Assembly (NCBI GenBank): GCA_046344715.1
Contig: JBKDKX010000009.1
Coordinates: 62,001-126,000, forward strand
Origin: CAZAQK01 sp046344715
Lineage (GTDB): Bacteria; Pseudomonadota; Alphaproteobacteria; Rickettsiales; SXRF01
Length of the DNA: 64,000 nucleotides
Direction of reading: 5' to 3'
The notes beneath the pieces are model-generated. The model was not told where the DNA came from and did no database searches. It worked only from the letters and a program-made list of their open reading frames with translations. The position numbers were made by a program, and so were the translations under genes. This document shows, one piece after another, positions 8,829 to 16,789 of the stretch; the first letter of the stretch is position 1; each line of letters begins with the position of its first letter.

Positions 8829-9898
8829 TGTTTCGTTCACTTCCATTTGTAGTTGCAGTGCTAATGCTTGGCACTCTTTCCGCCTGCCAGCCATCACCCA
8901 GCGGCAAGCCGACGGGTAACGTCAAAATTGGCAAACCTTATGAAATTGCCGGTAAAATGTATTATCCGGAATATGACCAGAATTATGATCGTGTGGGTAC
9001 AGCTTCTTGGTATGGGCCTGGCTTTCATGGAAAATACACTGCCAATGGTGAATTGTTTGACCAGAATGATTTAACCGCAGCACATCCAACATTGCCTATG
9101 CCATCGTTGGTGCGCGTCACCAATCTACAAACGGGTAAAAGTGCCATCATCCGTGTGAATGATCGCGGACCATTTAAGGATAGCCGCATTATTGATTTAT
9201 CCAAAAAATCCGCGCAGCGTTTGGGTATTCAGGGTTTAGCAAAAGTGCGCGTGCAGTTCCTGCAACGTGAGACAGAAGAGTATCTGGCGACCATTCGCAG
9301 TGGGCAGAGTTTTGATATGTTTGCTTATAACGATAAGCCGCAGGAAGCTAAAATTGTCGAAAATATTCAGGCTTCCAGCTACGACGATACACAAGGCGTA
9401 ACGGAGGCGGCACCGGTGATGAGTGTGAGCTCAGTGGAAACCACACCTTCCGGCGAAGAAAAAGTACGCGACAATCTTATCAAAGACCAGCCCATCACCA
9501 CTCAACCGGTGGAGCTATACAAAGGTGAGCAACAGGTAAGCAACAGTAACGTAGTGAGTAAGGCATGGGCAGATGATAATGTTACACTGCCAGAACCGGA
9601 AGATGTTGCGCCATCTGCTGGCAAGGCGCCGGAGAAGTCATTCTCACCACCACCATCAACGCAGACATCTGGTATTTATACCATTCAGGCCGGTGTGTTC
9701 TCCACGGAGGAGAATGCTCAAAAACTGGTTGCTAAAACAGCATCACTTGCCAATGCAACCATCGAAAATGTGGATGTGAATGGTCGCAGTTTGTGGCGTG
9801 TGCGTGTGGGATCGTTTGATGATAAAATATCTGCTGAAAAAATTCTGGCAGATGTACGGGCAGCGGGTGTGCCAGATGCGCGGGTGATAAAAAAATAA
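8828..9898 (+). CDS. rlpA: RlpA-like septal lipoprotein (DPBB and SPOR domains)
   Basis: RlpA proteins act on or bind denuded peptidoglycan at the septum. This 356-residue protein has a lipobox LSAC near residue 19, a double-psi beta-barrel around residues 55-135 (GTASWYGPGFHGKYTANGE, RVNDRGPF, DLSKKSAQRLG) with the family His and Asp positions present, a long acidic/proline linker, and a C-terminal SPOR domain (IYTIQAGVFSTEENAQKL to the end) that directs proteins to denuded glycans. The start at 8828 overlaps the mltB stop, so the two peptidoglycan lipoproteins are translationally coupled. Confidence 0.93.
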   Translation: MFRSLPFVVAVLMLGTLSACQPSPSGKPTGNVKIGKPYEIAGKMYYPEYDQNYDRVGTASWYGPGFHGKYTANGELFDQNDLTAAHPTLPMPSLVRVTNLQTGKSAIIRVNDRGPFKDSRIIDLSKKSAQRLGIQGLAKVRVQFLQRETEEYLATIRSGQSFDMFAYNDKPQEAKIVENIQASSYDDTQGVTEAAPVMSVSSVETTPSGEEKVRDNLIKDQPITTQPVELYKGEQQVSNSNVVSKAWADDNVTLPEPEDVAPSAGKAPEKSFSPPPSTQTSGIYTIQAGVFSTEENAQKLVAKTASLANATIENVDVNGRSLWRVRVGSFDDKISAEKILADVRAAGVPDARVIKK

Positions 9899-9918
9899 TC
9901 TAAGCTAATAGGGTTGTA

Positions 9919-11052
9919 ATGAAGAAAATACTCTCCTTATGTATTGTGTTGTATGGTATTGCGATATTTCCGGCAATAGCCATGGAAACTGCGGCTAAGC
10001 AGGCATTTATGATGGATGCAGATACAGGTACGGTGCTGCTTAACAAAAGTGGCGATGAGCAAATGCACCCATCGTCTATGAGTAAGTTAATGACAACCTA
10101 TATCGCCTTCAAACGCCTCAAAGAAGGCCGCATGAAGCTGACGGACACATTAACCGTAAGTGAAAAAGCATGGAAAATGCAGGGGTCAAAAACCTTTGTA
10201 CATGTAGGAGATTCGGTACCAGTAGAAGAACTGCTGTATGGTATTATTATACAGTCAGGCAACGATGCGTGTATTGTTATTGCCGAAGGCATCAGCGGCA
10301 GCGAGGAAGCCTTCGCGGCTGAAATGAACAAAGTGGCCAAAGAGATTGGCATGAATAACAGCAACTTTGTGAACGCAACCGGCTGGCCCGATGATGGGCA
10401 CTTGATGACAGCACGAGATCTCGCGATTTTAGCCAAGCATCTCATCAATGATTTCCCGGAGTATTACCATTATTTTGCGGTGCCGGAACATACCTATAAT
10501 AAAATTCGCCAATATAACCGCAACCTGCTTCTCGGGGGTGATTTAGGAGTGGATGGCCTGAAAACCGGCCACACCGAAGTGGCTGGGTATGGTATTACAC
10601 TATCTGCAAAAAAAGATGGCCGCAGATTGATTCTGGTCGTGAATGGCCTTGAAAGCGAAAAACAAAGAAAAGAGGAGGGTGATCGCCTGCTGCGTTATGG
10701 CTTCCGTGAGTTCACCAATAAAAAACTGGTATCCAAAGGGCAGAATGTTGCGGATGCAACAGTTTGGTTTGGTGAAAGAGAACGTGTTGGTCTGATTGCA
10801 GACGCGGATATTGTAGCAACCGTACCACATGCCAAAATGCCGGATATGAAATTTACCTTGAAGTATAACAGCCCTGTGCCAGCTCCGATTGCTAAAGGCA
10901 CACATATTGCAGATTTAGTGATTACACAGCAAGGTGGCGCAGAACAAACCGTTCCACTGCTTGCAGCTGAAGATGTAGAAAAGCTCTCCGGCTTTGGACG
11001 TATCAAGGCGTTCTTCAAACATTCCCTGATGGGTGGCACACCTGAATCATGA
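9919..11052 (+). CDS. dacC: D-alanyl-D-alanine carboxypeptidase (PBP5/6 family)
   Basis: Removes the terminal D-Ala of peptidoglycan stem peptides in the periplasm. A cleavable signal peptide (residues 1-21, ending AIA) precedes the S11 peptidase fold. The active-site triad of motifs is complete: SxxK as SSMSKLM near residue 52, SGN near 115 (QSGNDACIV), and KTG near 219 (DGLKTGHTE). A C-terminal beta domain and an amphipathic tail (GFGRIKAFFKHSLM) for membrane attachment follow. AGGG lies six bases before the ATG. The stop overlaps tmk by four bases. The paralogue letter (dacA/C/F) cannot be settled. Confidence 0.93.
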   Translation: MKKILSLCIVLYGIAIFPAIAMETAAKQAFMMDADTGTVLLNKSGDEQMHPSSMSKLMTTYIAFKRLKEGRMKLTDTLTVSEKAWKMQGSKTFVHVGDSVPVEELLYGIIIQSGNDACIVIAEGISGSEEAFAAEMNKVAKEIGMNNSNFVNATGWPDDGHLMTARDLAILAKHLINDFPEYYHYFAVPEHTYNKIRQYNRNLLLGGDLGVDGLKTGHTEVAGYGITLSAKKDGRRLILVVNGLESEKQRKEEGDRLLRYGFREFTNKKLVSKGQNVADATVWFGERERVGLIADADIVATVPHAKMPDMKFTLKYNSPVPAPIAKGTHIADLVITQQGGAEQTVPLLAAEDVEKLSGFGRIKAFFKHSLMGGTPES

Positions 11053-11687
11053 CCAGTGTATTCATCACATTTGAAGGTGGTGAGGGTAGCGGTAAATCCA
11101 CGCAGGTGAAAATGCTTTCTGCTGCATTTGAGCGTATTGGAAAGCCTTGTGTGGTCACGCGTGAGCCAGGTGGCACGCCGAGTGCTGAGCTTGTACGCAA
11201 GCTTGTAGTGGAGGGCAGTAAGGATGCGTGGTTGCCGGAAAGCGAAACGCTTTTATTCGTTGCTGCGCGTATGGAGCATGTGAAGCGGCTGATTCAGCCT
11301 TCTTTAATGGCCGGAAAAACAGTGATTTGTGATCGGTTTTATGATTCCACCTGCGTGTATCAGGGCATTGGCAAAGGTATCAATGAACTATTTATAAGCA
11401 AGCTGCACAGCTTATGTTTTGATGATTTCCAGCCGCATTTAACCTTTATTCTGGATATTGAACCGGAAGTTGGTCTTAAGCGTGCCGCTAGCCGCAATAA
11501 TACAGAAACTCGTTTTGAATCCATGCCCGATCAGTTTCATGTGATGGTACGTCAGGGATTTCTGGATATAGCCCGTGAAAACAAGCAACGTTGCGTAGTT
11601 CTGGATGCCTCGCAGGATAAAGATGCTCTGCACAAAGAAATTCTTAATGTTATCAATAAGCGTTTTGGTGTAACAATCGCTGCATGA
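11049..11687 (+). CDS. tmk: Thymidylate kinase
   Basis: Phosphorylates dTMP to dTDP for DNA synthesis. 212 residues with P-loop FEGGEGSGKSTQ (residues about 8-19), the DR(F/Y) motif in CDRFYDSTCVYQG near 95, and a LID segment around RAASRNNTETRFE. Overlaps dac upstream (ATGA) and holB downstream (ATGA). The dac-tmk-holB-metG-tatD order is a conserved alphaproteobacterial operon linking nucleotide supply, the clamp loader and translation. Confidence 0.96.
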   Translation: MTSVFITFEGGEGSGKSTQVKMLSAAFERIGKPCVVTREPGGTPSAELVRKLVVEGSKDAWLPESETLLFVAARMEHVKRLIQPSLMAGKTVICDRFYDSTCVYQGIGKGINELFISKLHSLCFDDFQPHLTFILDIEPEVGLKRAASRNNTETRFESMPDQFHVMVRQGFLDIARENKQRCVVLDASQDKDALHKEILNVINKRFGVTIAA

Positions 11688-12730
11688 GCGAGATTCACCC
11701 GAAAAACAGCACCTTTCTTTTTGGCCATGATGATGCAGAGCTGCAATTGCACGGAGATGCAAAAGCTGGCCGCCTGCCACATGGACTTATTATTTCCGGC
11801 ATTAGAGGAATAGGGAAGGCAACGCTGGCATACAGGCTGGCAAGAATTTTGTTAACCCAAGAAGGAGTGAATCCAGAGGCAGTATTCAGCCGCATTGCCG
11901 CTGGTTCACATACAGATTTACTGGTGCTTGAACCAGAATTCGATGAGAAAAAAGGCGAATATGCCAAGGATATAAACGTAGATCAGGCAAGGGAGGTGGC
12001 CAAATTTCTGTCGCTCACTGCTGCGGAAAGCAACTGGCGGGTGGTAATCATAGATTCTGCTGATGCGCTGAATACCAACGCCGCCAATGCGATATTGAAA
12101 ATTCTTGAAGAACCACCACCACAGGCAATTCTACTTCTGATTTCTCACCAGCCAAGCCTGCTGTTGCCTACCATTCGTTCGCGTTGTCAGGTGATAAAAT
12201 TACGTCCGCTTAAGCATGAGGCATTTGTAGAAGCGGCAAAATATCTCCTGCCAGATGCAGGGGGGGGCAAACTTTCCGCTTTTGCACAGCTCACCGGCGG
12301 TGCGCCAGGCAAAGCATTGGAGTATGAGGAGCAGGGCGCCCTTGCCATGTATGATGAAATACTGGCACTGGTAGAAAGTTTGCCAGTCCTTGACTCAGCC
12401 GCGCTTCATGCCTTTGCAGATAAAGCCTTAGTGGAAAAACCGCATGAGAAATGGCGGTTATTCGCTGACTTGGCACTATTCCTGTTTGAGCGTATTGCCA
12501 AGCAGGCGGCGGATATTGGTCTTGAGGGTGTAACCTCGCGCGAAGTGGAAGTGCTGGAACATTTGGCTAAGTTGTATCCACCACATGTATGGGCGAATAA
12601 ATGGCAGCAGTCAGCGGATAATTTTTTATTAGCACAAAGGTTGCATCTTGATTACAAGCAAGTGATTATTACTTTTTTCCACTCCATATCATCTGAAGAA
12701 GGACTTCGTTTAGGAAGTGCAGCCGCTTGA
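11684..12730 (+). CDS. holB: DNA polymerase III subunit delta prime
   Basis: Clamp-loader subunit (stator) of the replicative polymerase. 348 residues with an AAA+ core: GIRGIGKATLAYRLA is the Walker-A-like loop, DSADALNTNAANAILKILEE is the sensor region and RSRCQV is the SRC motif read by the neighbouring gamma subunit. The zinc-binding Cys cluster of some delta-prime proteins is absent. Coupled by four-base overlaps with tmk upstream and metG downstream. Rather divergent in the C-terminal third. Confidence 0.9.
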   Translation: MSEIHPKNSTFLFGHDDAELQLHGDAKAGRLPHGLIISGIRGIGKATLAYRLARILLTQEGVNPEAVFSRIAAGSHTDLLVLEPEFDEKKGEYAKDINVDQAREVAKFLSLTAAESNWRVVIIDSADALNTNAANAILKILEEPPPQAILLLISHQPSLLLPTIRSRCQVIKLRPLKHEAFVEAAKYLLPDAGGGKLSAFAQLTGGAPGKALEYEEQGALAMYDEILALVESLPVLDSAALHAFADKALVEKPHEKWRLFADLALFLFERIAKQAADIGLEGVTSREVEVLEHLAKLYPPHVWANKWQQSADNFLLAQRLHLDYKQVIITFFHSISSEEGLRLGSAAA

Positions 12731-14295
12731 ATAAAGAGAATTTTTATATCACTACCCCAATTTATTATGTCAATGACCGTCCACATATCGGCCATGCGTA
12801 TACGTCAGTGGCGTGCGATGTACTGGCACGCTTCAAGCGGCTGGATGGCTCAAATGTCAAATTCCTGACGGGTACGGATGAACATGGCCAGAAGGTTGAA
12901 AAATCAGCCAAGGTTGCGTGTATTGAACCGCAGGCGTTTACTGATCAGGTGTCGCAGCATTTCCGCGAAATGAACACGCTAATGAACATCAGTAATGATG
13001 ATTTTATCCGTACCACCGAGCCGCGCCATGTGAAGGCCGCGCAAGCGTTATGGAAAAAAATGGAAGAAGCTGGGCATATTTATCTGGGCAGCTACTCCGG
13101 CTGGTATGCCGTGCGTGATGAAGCCTATTACGCTGAATCTGAATTGGTAAACGGCAAAGCGCCAACAGGTGCGGATGTAGAATGGGTGGAAGAGCCAAGT
13201 TATTTCTTTAAACTCTCAGCATTTGGCGATAAGCTGCTGGAATATTTTGATAAGCATCCGGATTTTGTGAAGCCGGAATCGCGCTTCAATGAGGTGAAAA
13301 GTTTCGTTAAAGGTGGCCTCAGGGATTTATCCATTTCGCGCACCACATTTTCATGGGGTATTCCGGTACCGGGTAATGAAAAACATATTATGTATGTGTG
13401 GTTGGATGCGCTCACTAATTATATGTCTGCGGTTGGGTATCCAGATGAAAATGCGGCTGATTTCAAAGCCTTCTGGCCAGCCAGCCTGCATATGGTTGGT
13501 AAGGATATTCTGCGTTTCCACGCGGTGTATTGGCCAGCGTTTTTGATGGCGGCTGATTTGCCGCTGCCGAAACGCGTGTTCGCCCATGGCTGGTGGACGA
13601 TTGAAGGTGAGAAAATGTCCAAATCACTCGGTAATGTGGTGGCTCCGGCTGACCTTGTGAATGAGTTTGGTCTGGATCAAACACGTTATTTCTTGATGCG
13701 TGAAGTACCATTTGGCAGTGATGGCAACTTCTCCCGTGAGCGTATGATCTCTGTCATCAATTCCGAGCTTGCTAATAATTTAGGCAATCTGGTGCAGCGT
13801 ACGCTATCCATGGTGGCAAAAAACTGTGGCGGTAAGGTGCCGGATCCTCAAGGTGTTGATAAGGATGAATTAGACCTTAGCTTCCTGAACAAGGTGTATG
13901 TAACTGAAAAAGATACACCGGCAAAAGTGACTGCAAATTACATGGACTGCAAGTTCAATGATATTTTGGCAAGCATTGTAGCCATAGCCACTGAGGCTAA
14001 TGCCTATATAGATGAAAAAGCCCCGTGGAAGCAGAAAAAGGTAGATGAACGGCTTATGAATGCAACCCTCTATCATTTATTGGAGGGAATTCGCTGTATT
14101 TCTATTATGATTCAGCCATTTATACCCAATTCCTCAAGCGCCATATTGGATCAGTTGGCCGTGCCTGTGGATAAACGCGATTTTGGGCAGTTAAATGCTA
14201 AATCAGCCCTTATTCCAGCCACCCCCCTCCCATCGCCATCCCCAGTCTTTCCGCGCCTCGGGGGGCTAAAAGACGAGAAGGCGGGGGCTGCCTAA
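12727..14295 (+). CDS. metG: Methionyl-tRNA synthetase
   Basis: Charges tRNA-Met. 522 residues; class I signatures HIGH at residues 20-23 and KMSKS at 296-300 are intact. The zinc-knuckle Cys residues of type 1 enzymes are missing and no C-terminal tRNA-binding (EMAP II) domain is present, consistent with the short alphaproteobacterial form. The start is TTG (12727) overlapping the holB stop; the protein begins NKENFYITTPIYYVN as expected. The last 25 or so residues are Pro-rich and encoded by a G/C-rich near-palindrome, unlike the rest of the family (see separate repeat entry). Confidence 0.95.
   Translation: MNKENFYITTPIYYVNDRPHIGHAYTSVACDVLARFKRLDGSNVKFLTGTDEHGQKVEKSAKVACIEPQAFTDQVSQHFREMNTLMNISNDDFIRTTEPRHVKAAQALWKKMEEAGHIYLGSYSGWYAVRDEAYYAESELVNGKAPTGADVEWVEEPSYFFKLSAFGDKLLEYFDKHPDFVKPESRFNEVKSFVKGGLRDLSISRTTFSWGIPVPGNEKHIMYVWLDALTNYMSAVGYPDENAADFKAFWPASLHMVGKDILRFHAVYWPAFLMAADLPLPKRVFAHGWWTIEGEKMSKSLGNVVAPADLVNEFGLDQTRYFLMREVPFGSDGNFSRERMISVINSELANNLGNLVQRTLSMVAKNCGGKVPDPQGVDKDELDLSFLNKVYVTEKDTPAKVTANYMDCKFNDILASIVAIATEANAYIDEKAPWKQKKVDERLMNATLYHLLEGIRCISIMIQPFIPNSSSAILDQLAVPVDKRDFGQLNAKSALIPATPLPSPSPVFPRLGGLKDEKAGAA
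14220..14291. repeat. G/C-rich near-palindrome inside the 3' end of metG
   Basis: The 3' end of metG changes to runs of C then G: a CCCCCC block near 14222, GTCTTT near 14245 pairing with AAAGAC near 14269, GGGGGG near 14260, and GCGGGGG at 14281. It is translated in frame as a Pro-rich tail (PATPLPSPSPVFPRLGG). It looks like a short palindromic repeat inserted into or captured by the coding region, as known for Rickettsia palindromic elements, but no second copy is in this window. Confidence 0.4.
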
Positions 14296-14298
14296 TTT

Positions 14299-15093
14299 AT
14301 GCTTCTCGTAGATAGCCATTGTCACCTTAATTTCCCTGACTTCAGGGAAGATATTGATGATGTGATAAAGCGGGCAAGGGAGGCGGGTGTAGGCGTTATG
14401 CAGACCATTTGCACCGAAATGGAGGAGTTTGATGAGGTGCATTCCATCGCCCAGAAATATGATGGTGTGTATTGCTCCGTTGGTGTGCATCCTAATGATT
14501 CCGGAAAGACCAAAGTTGTTGCAGTGCAGGAGCTTATCGCCAAATGCTCATATGAAAAAGTAATTGGTATTGGTGAGACAGGTCTTGATTATCACTATGA
14601 AAACTCTGACCGCACCACCCAAAAAGAAAGTTTTCTCAATCACATAGAGGCGGCTCGTAATACAGGGCTTCCGCTTATTGTACATAGTCGTGATGCCGAT
14701 GAAGATACGGTGGATATACTTACATCTGAAATGAAAAAAGGCGCATTTAGAGGTTTAATCCACTGCTTTACATCCTCGAAATATCTTGCTGATAAAGTTG
14801 TAGAATTAGGGTTTTGTATTTCGCTCTCTGGCATTATTTCATTTAAGAACGCGCAGGCCATTAGGGATGCATTGGTGGATGTGCCTTTGGACAGATTATT
14901 GGTGGAAACCGACGCGCCGTACCTTGCGCCCATGCCGCATCGTGGCAAGCGCAATGAACCATCTTATACCGTATTCACCAACAATGCTTTGGCGCAGATT
15001 AAGAATATATCTTCAGCAGACTGCGCACGCATTACCACCGATAATTTCTTCCGTCTATTTGATAAGGCTAAACGGCCTTCAGGATCTAACTGA
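14299..15093 (+). CDS. tatD: TatD-family metal-dependent hydrolase/DNase
   Basis: A 264-residue TIM-barrel metal hydrolase of the TatD/YcfH family, described as 3'-5' exonucleases or D-aminoacyl-tRNA-related hydrolases. Metal ligands are visible: HxH in DSHCHLNF (residues 6-8), the Glu of GIGETGLDYHY near 95, the His in PLIVHSRDADEDT, the His in LIHCFTSS and the Asp of VETDAPYLAPMPHRG. It starts three bases after metG and overlaps the next gene by one base. The metG-tatD-MBL order is conserved in Alphaproteobacteria. Confidence 0.93.
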   Translation: MLLVDSHCHLNFPDFREDIDDVIKRAREAGVGVMQTICTEMEEFDEVHSIAQKYDGVYCSVGVHPNDSGKTKVVAVQELIAKCSYEKVIGIGETGLDYHYENSDRTTQKESFLNHIEAARNTGLPLIVHSRDADEDTVDILTSEMKKGAFRGLIHCFTSSKYLADKVVELGFCISLSGIISFKNAQAIRDALVDVPLDRLLVETDAPYLAPMPHRGKRNEPSYTVFTNNALAQIKNISSADCARITTDNFFRLFDKAKRPSGSN

Positions 15094-15866
15094 TGCGTGT
15101 TACCATGCTTGGGTGTGGACATTCCGGCGGTGTGCCGTTGATTGGATGTGATTGCGCCGTTTGTACCTCTAAAAACCCAAAAAATACTCGCAAACGCGTA
15201 TCTGTTTTGGTTGAGGTGAATAATATCAATATATTGATAGATACTTCGCCAGATCTTCACCAGCAGGCGTTGGATAACGGCATTAATCGGGTAGACGCCG
15301 TACTTTATACCCATGACCATGCCGACCATACGCACGGAATTGATGAATTGCGTTCATTTAACTATCTGTCTAGCAAAGAAATTCCTGTTTTTTCTGACAA
15401 AAAGACCTTAGACGTGCTACAGCAACGCTTTGCCTATGCTTTTAAAGAAAAGCCTGAGTATGTTTGGTTCAGGCCAAGCCTGACGCCACAGCTGGTAAAC
15501 GAGGAGGATGTGGTGGATTTTGAGGTTATGGGGGTGTCGGTCACAGCGTTCAAACAGGGGCATGGAAAACTGGAAAGTTTGGGGTTCAGGATAGGCGATT
15601 TTGCATACTCAACTGACGTGGATTTTATACCGGAAAAATCATTCGAAGCACTGGTTGGTGTGAAGGTTTGGATTGTGGATTGTTTACGCGAAACAAAATC
15701 GCATAGCCATTCTTATCTTGAGCAAACATTGACATGGATTGAGCGCGTGAAGCCATCGCGTGCAGTGCTTACGCATATGTCTCATGAGGTCGAATATGAG
15801 GCCTTAAAAACGCAATTACCGCCCCATATTGAACCTGGCTATGATGGATTGACTATGGATATCTAG
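15093..15866 (+). CDS. MBL-fold hydrolase (PhnP-like phosphodiesterase family)
   Basis: A 257-residue metallo-beta-lactamase-fold protein. The HxHxDH motif is present as THDHADHTHG near residue 71, and an extra zinc-binding Cys motif GCDCAVCTS near residues 19-27 matches the PhnP / cyclic phosphodiesterase branch. No phn genes are nearby, so the substrate is probably not phosphonate-related. Last gene of the mltB-to-MBL operon; its TGATG junction with tatD implies coupling. Specific activity unknown. Confidence 0.88.
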   Translation: MRVTMLGCGHSGGVPLIGCDCAVCTSKNPKNTRKRVSVLVEVNNINILIDTSPDLHQQALDNGINRVDAVLYTHDHADHTHGIDELRSFNYLSSKEIPVFSDKKTLDVLQQRFAYAFKEKPEYVWFRPSLTPQLVNEEDVVDFEVMGVSVTAFKQGHGKLESLGFRIGDFAYSTDVDFIPEKSFEALVGVKVWIVDCLRETKSHSHSYLEQTLTWIERVKPSRAVLTHMSHEVEYEALKTQLPPHIEPGYDGLTMDI

Positions 15867-15937
15867 CCCCGACTATGCTATTGATACTAAAACCTATGTT
15901 ATTTTTTCCATAATATATATTATACGATAATTAGGCT

Positions 15938-16780
15938 ATGAACAATAACACCGAAACACAGATAGAAGACATACTTTCAACGCTTTGTACCGAAGTATCC
16001 CTCCTTTCTTCCAATGATACGCAGTTATCCTATCGTATAGCGCCAAAGCACAGTGCCTATACAGTGCATGATGTTTTCAACACGTGCAATTTTGATGTAA
16101 AAATATACGAAGATTCTGACTCTTGCCGCGTATATTTGAATCGATCAGATTTTATGAACTCTGAGACCAACCTGAATTTGGCCAAAATATATGCTGAAAC
16201 GTGTAAGAATTTGTCACACACTATCGATTCACTCTCTTCGCTAGATGATTTTCAACCTTTTGATTATTCAGTTAATATTGAAAATTTATCACCTGAAAAA
16301 AAACAAATCATTATTACCCTCAATAGTGCTGTTGATGGACAGCAAACGCCAGCCTCTCCGCAGATGCAGACGAATCATCAAGACAACCGCTCACAAAATG
16401 TCGCCGCCGCTTCCAAATCCTTTACACAATCTGGTCAGAGGAAAAGACATGGCATGGGTGCAAATATTACCAACATAGAAAATACCGGTGTACCTAAAAT
16501 TGCGAAAACCTATCTTATGCAGGATGGTCCAAACAAAGGTAAGGAAAAAGGTGCACACTGGCGTTGGCTGTATACTCACGTATTTAGGCATTTTACAGAG
16601 AATGCTGCCCCTGCCATTGCCCTGATAATCATACTGTTATCACTCACATCGTTTGCAATTTTAATGAAAGGCTTCTTTTGCCCTGATTTCGCAACTGCAA
16701 AGAAGCTGCCCTGGTATTGCAGCAAGGAAAACATCCGTAATAAGGCTCAGGGCGATACTTTAATTTTGCCTACACAGTAG
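15938..16780 (+). CDS. Unknown single-pass membrane protein
   Basis: A 280-residue protein, AT-rich and Asn/Ser-rich, with no recognised domain. Residues 1-125 look like a folded cytoplasmic part, about 130-215 is a low-complexity Gln/Asn/Lys region, and one hydrophobic segment (about 222-243, ending ILMKGFF) is followed by a short C-terminal tail with two Cys. A tail-proximal anchor of this kind resembles envelope or secretion accessory proteins, but nothing specific supports that. A 71-base AT-rich gap separates it from the preceding operon and likely holds its promoter. Codon use differs from its neighbours. Confidence 0.65.
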   Translation: MNNNTETQIEDILSTLCTEVSLLSSNDTQLSYRIAPKHSAYTVHDVFNTCNFDVKIYEDSDSCRVYLNRSDFMNSETNLNLAKIYAETCKNLSHTIDSLSSLDDFQPFDYSVNIENLSPEKKQIIITLNSAVDGQQTPASPQMQTNHQDNRSQNVAAASKSFTQSGQRKRHGMGANITNIENTGVPKIAKTYLMQDGPNKGKEKGAHWRWLYTHVFRHFTENAAPAIALIIILLSLTSFAILMKGFFCPDFATAKKLPWYCSKENIRNKAQGDTLILPTQ

Positions 16781-16789
16781 TAGAATTTA

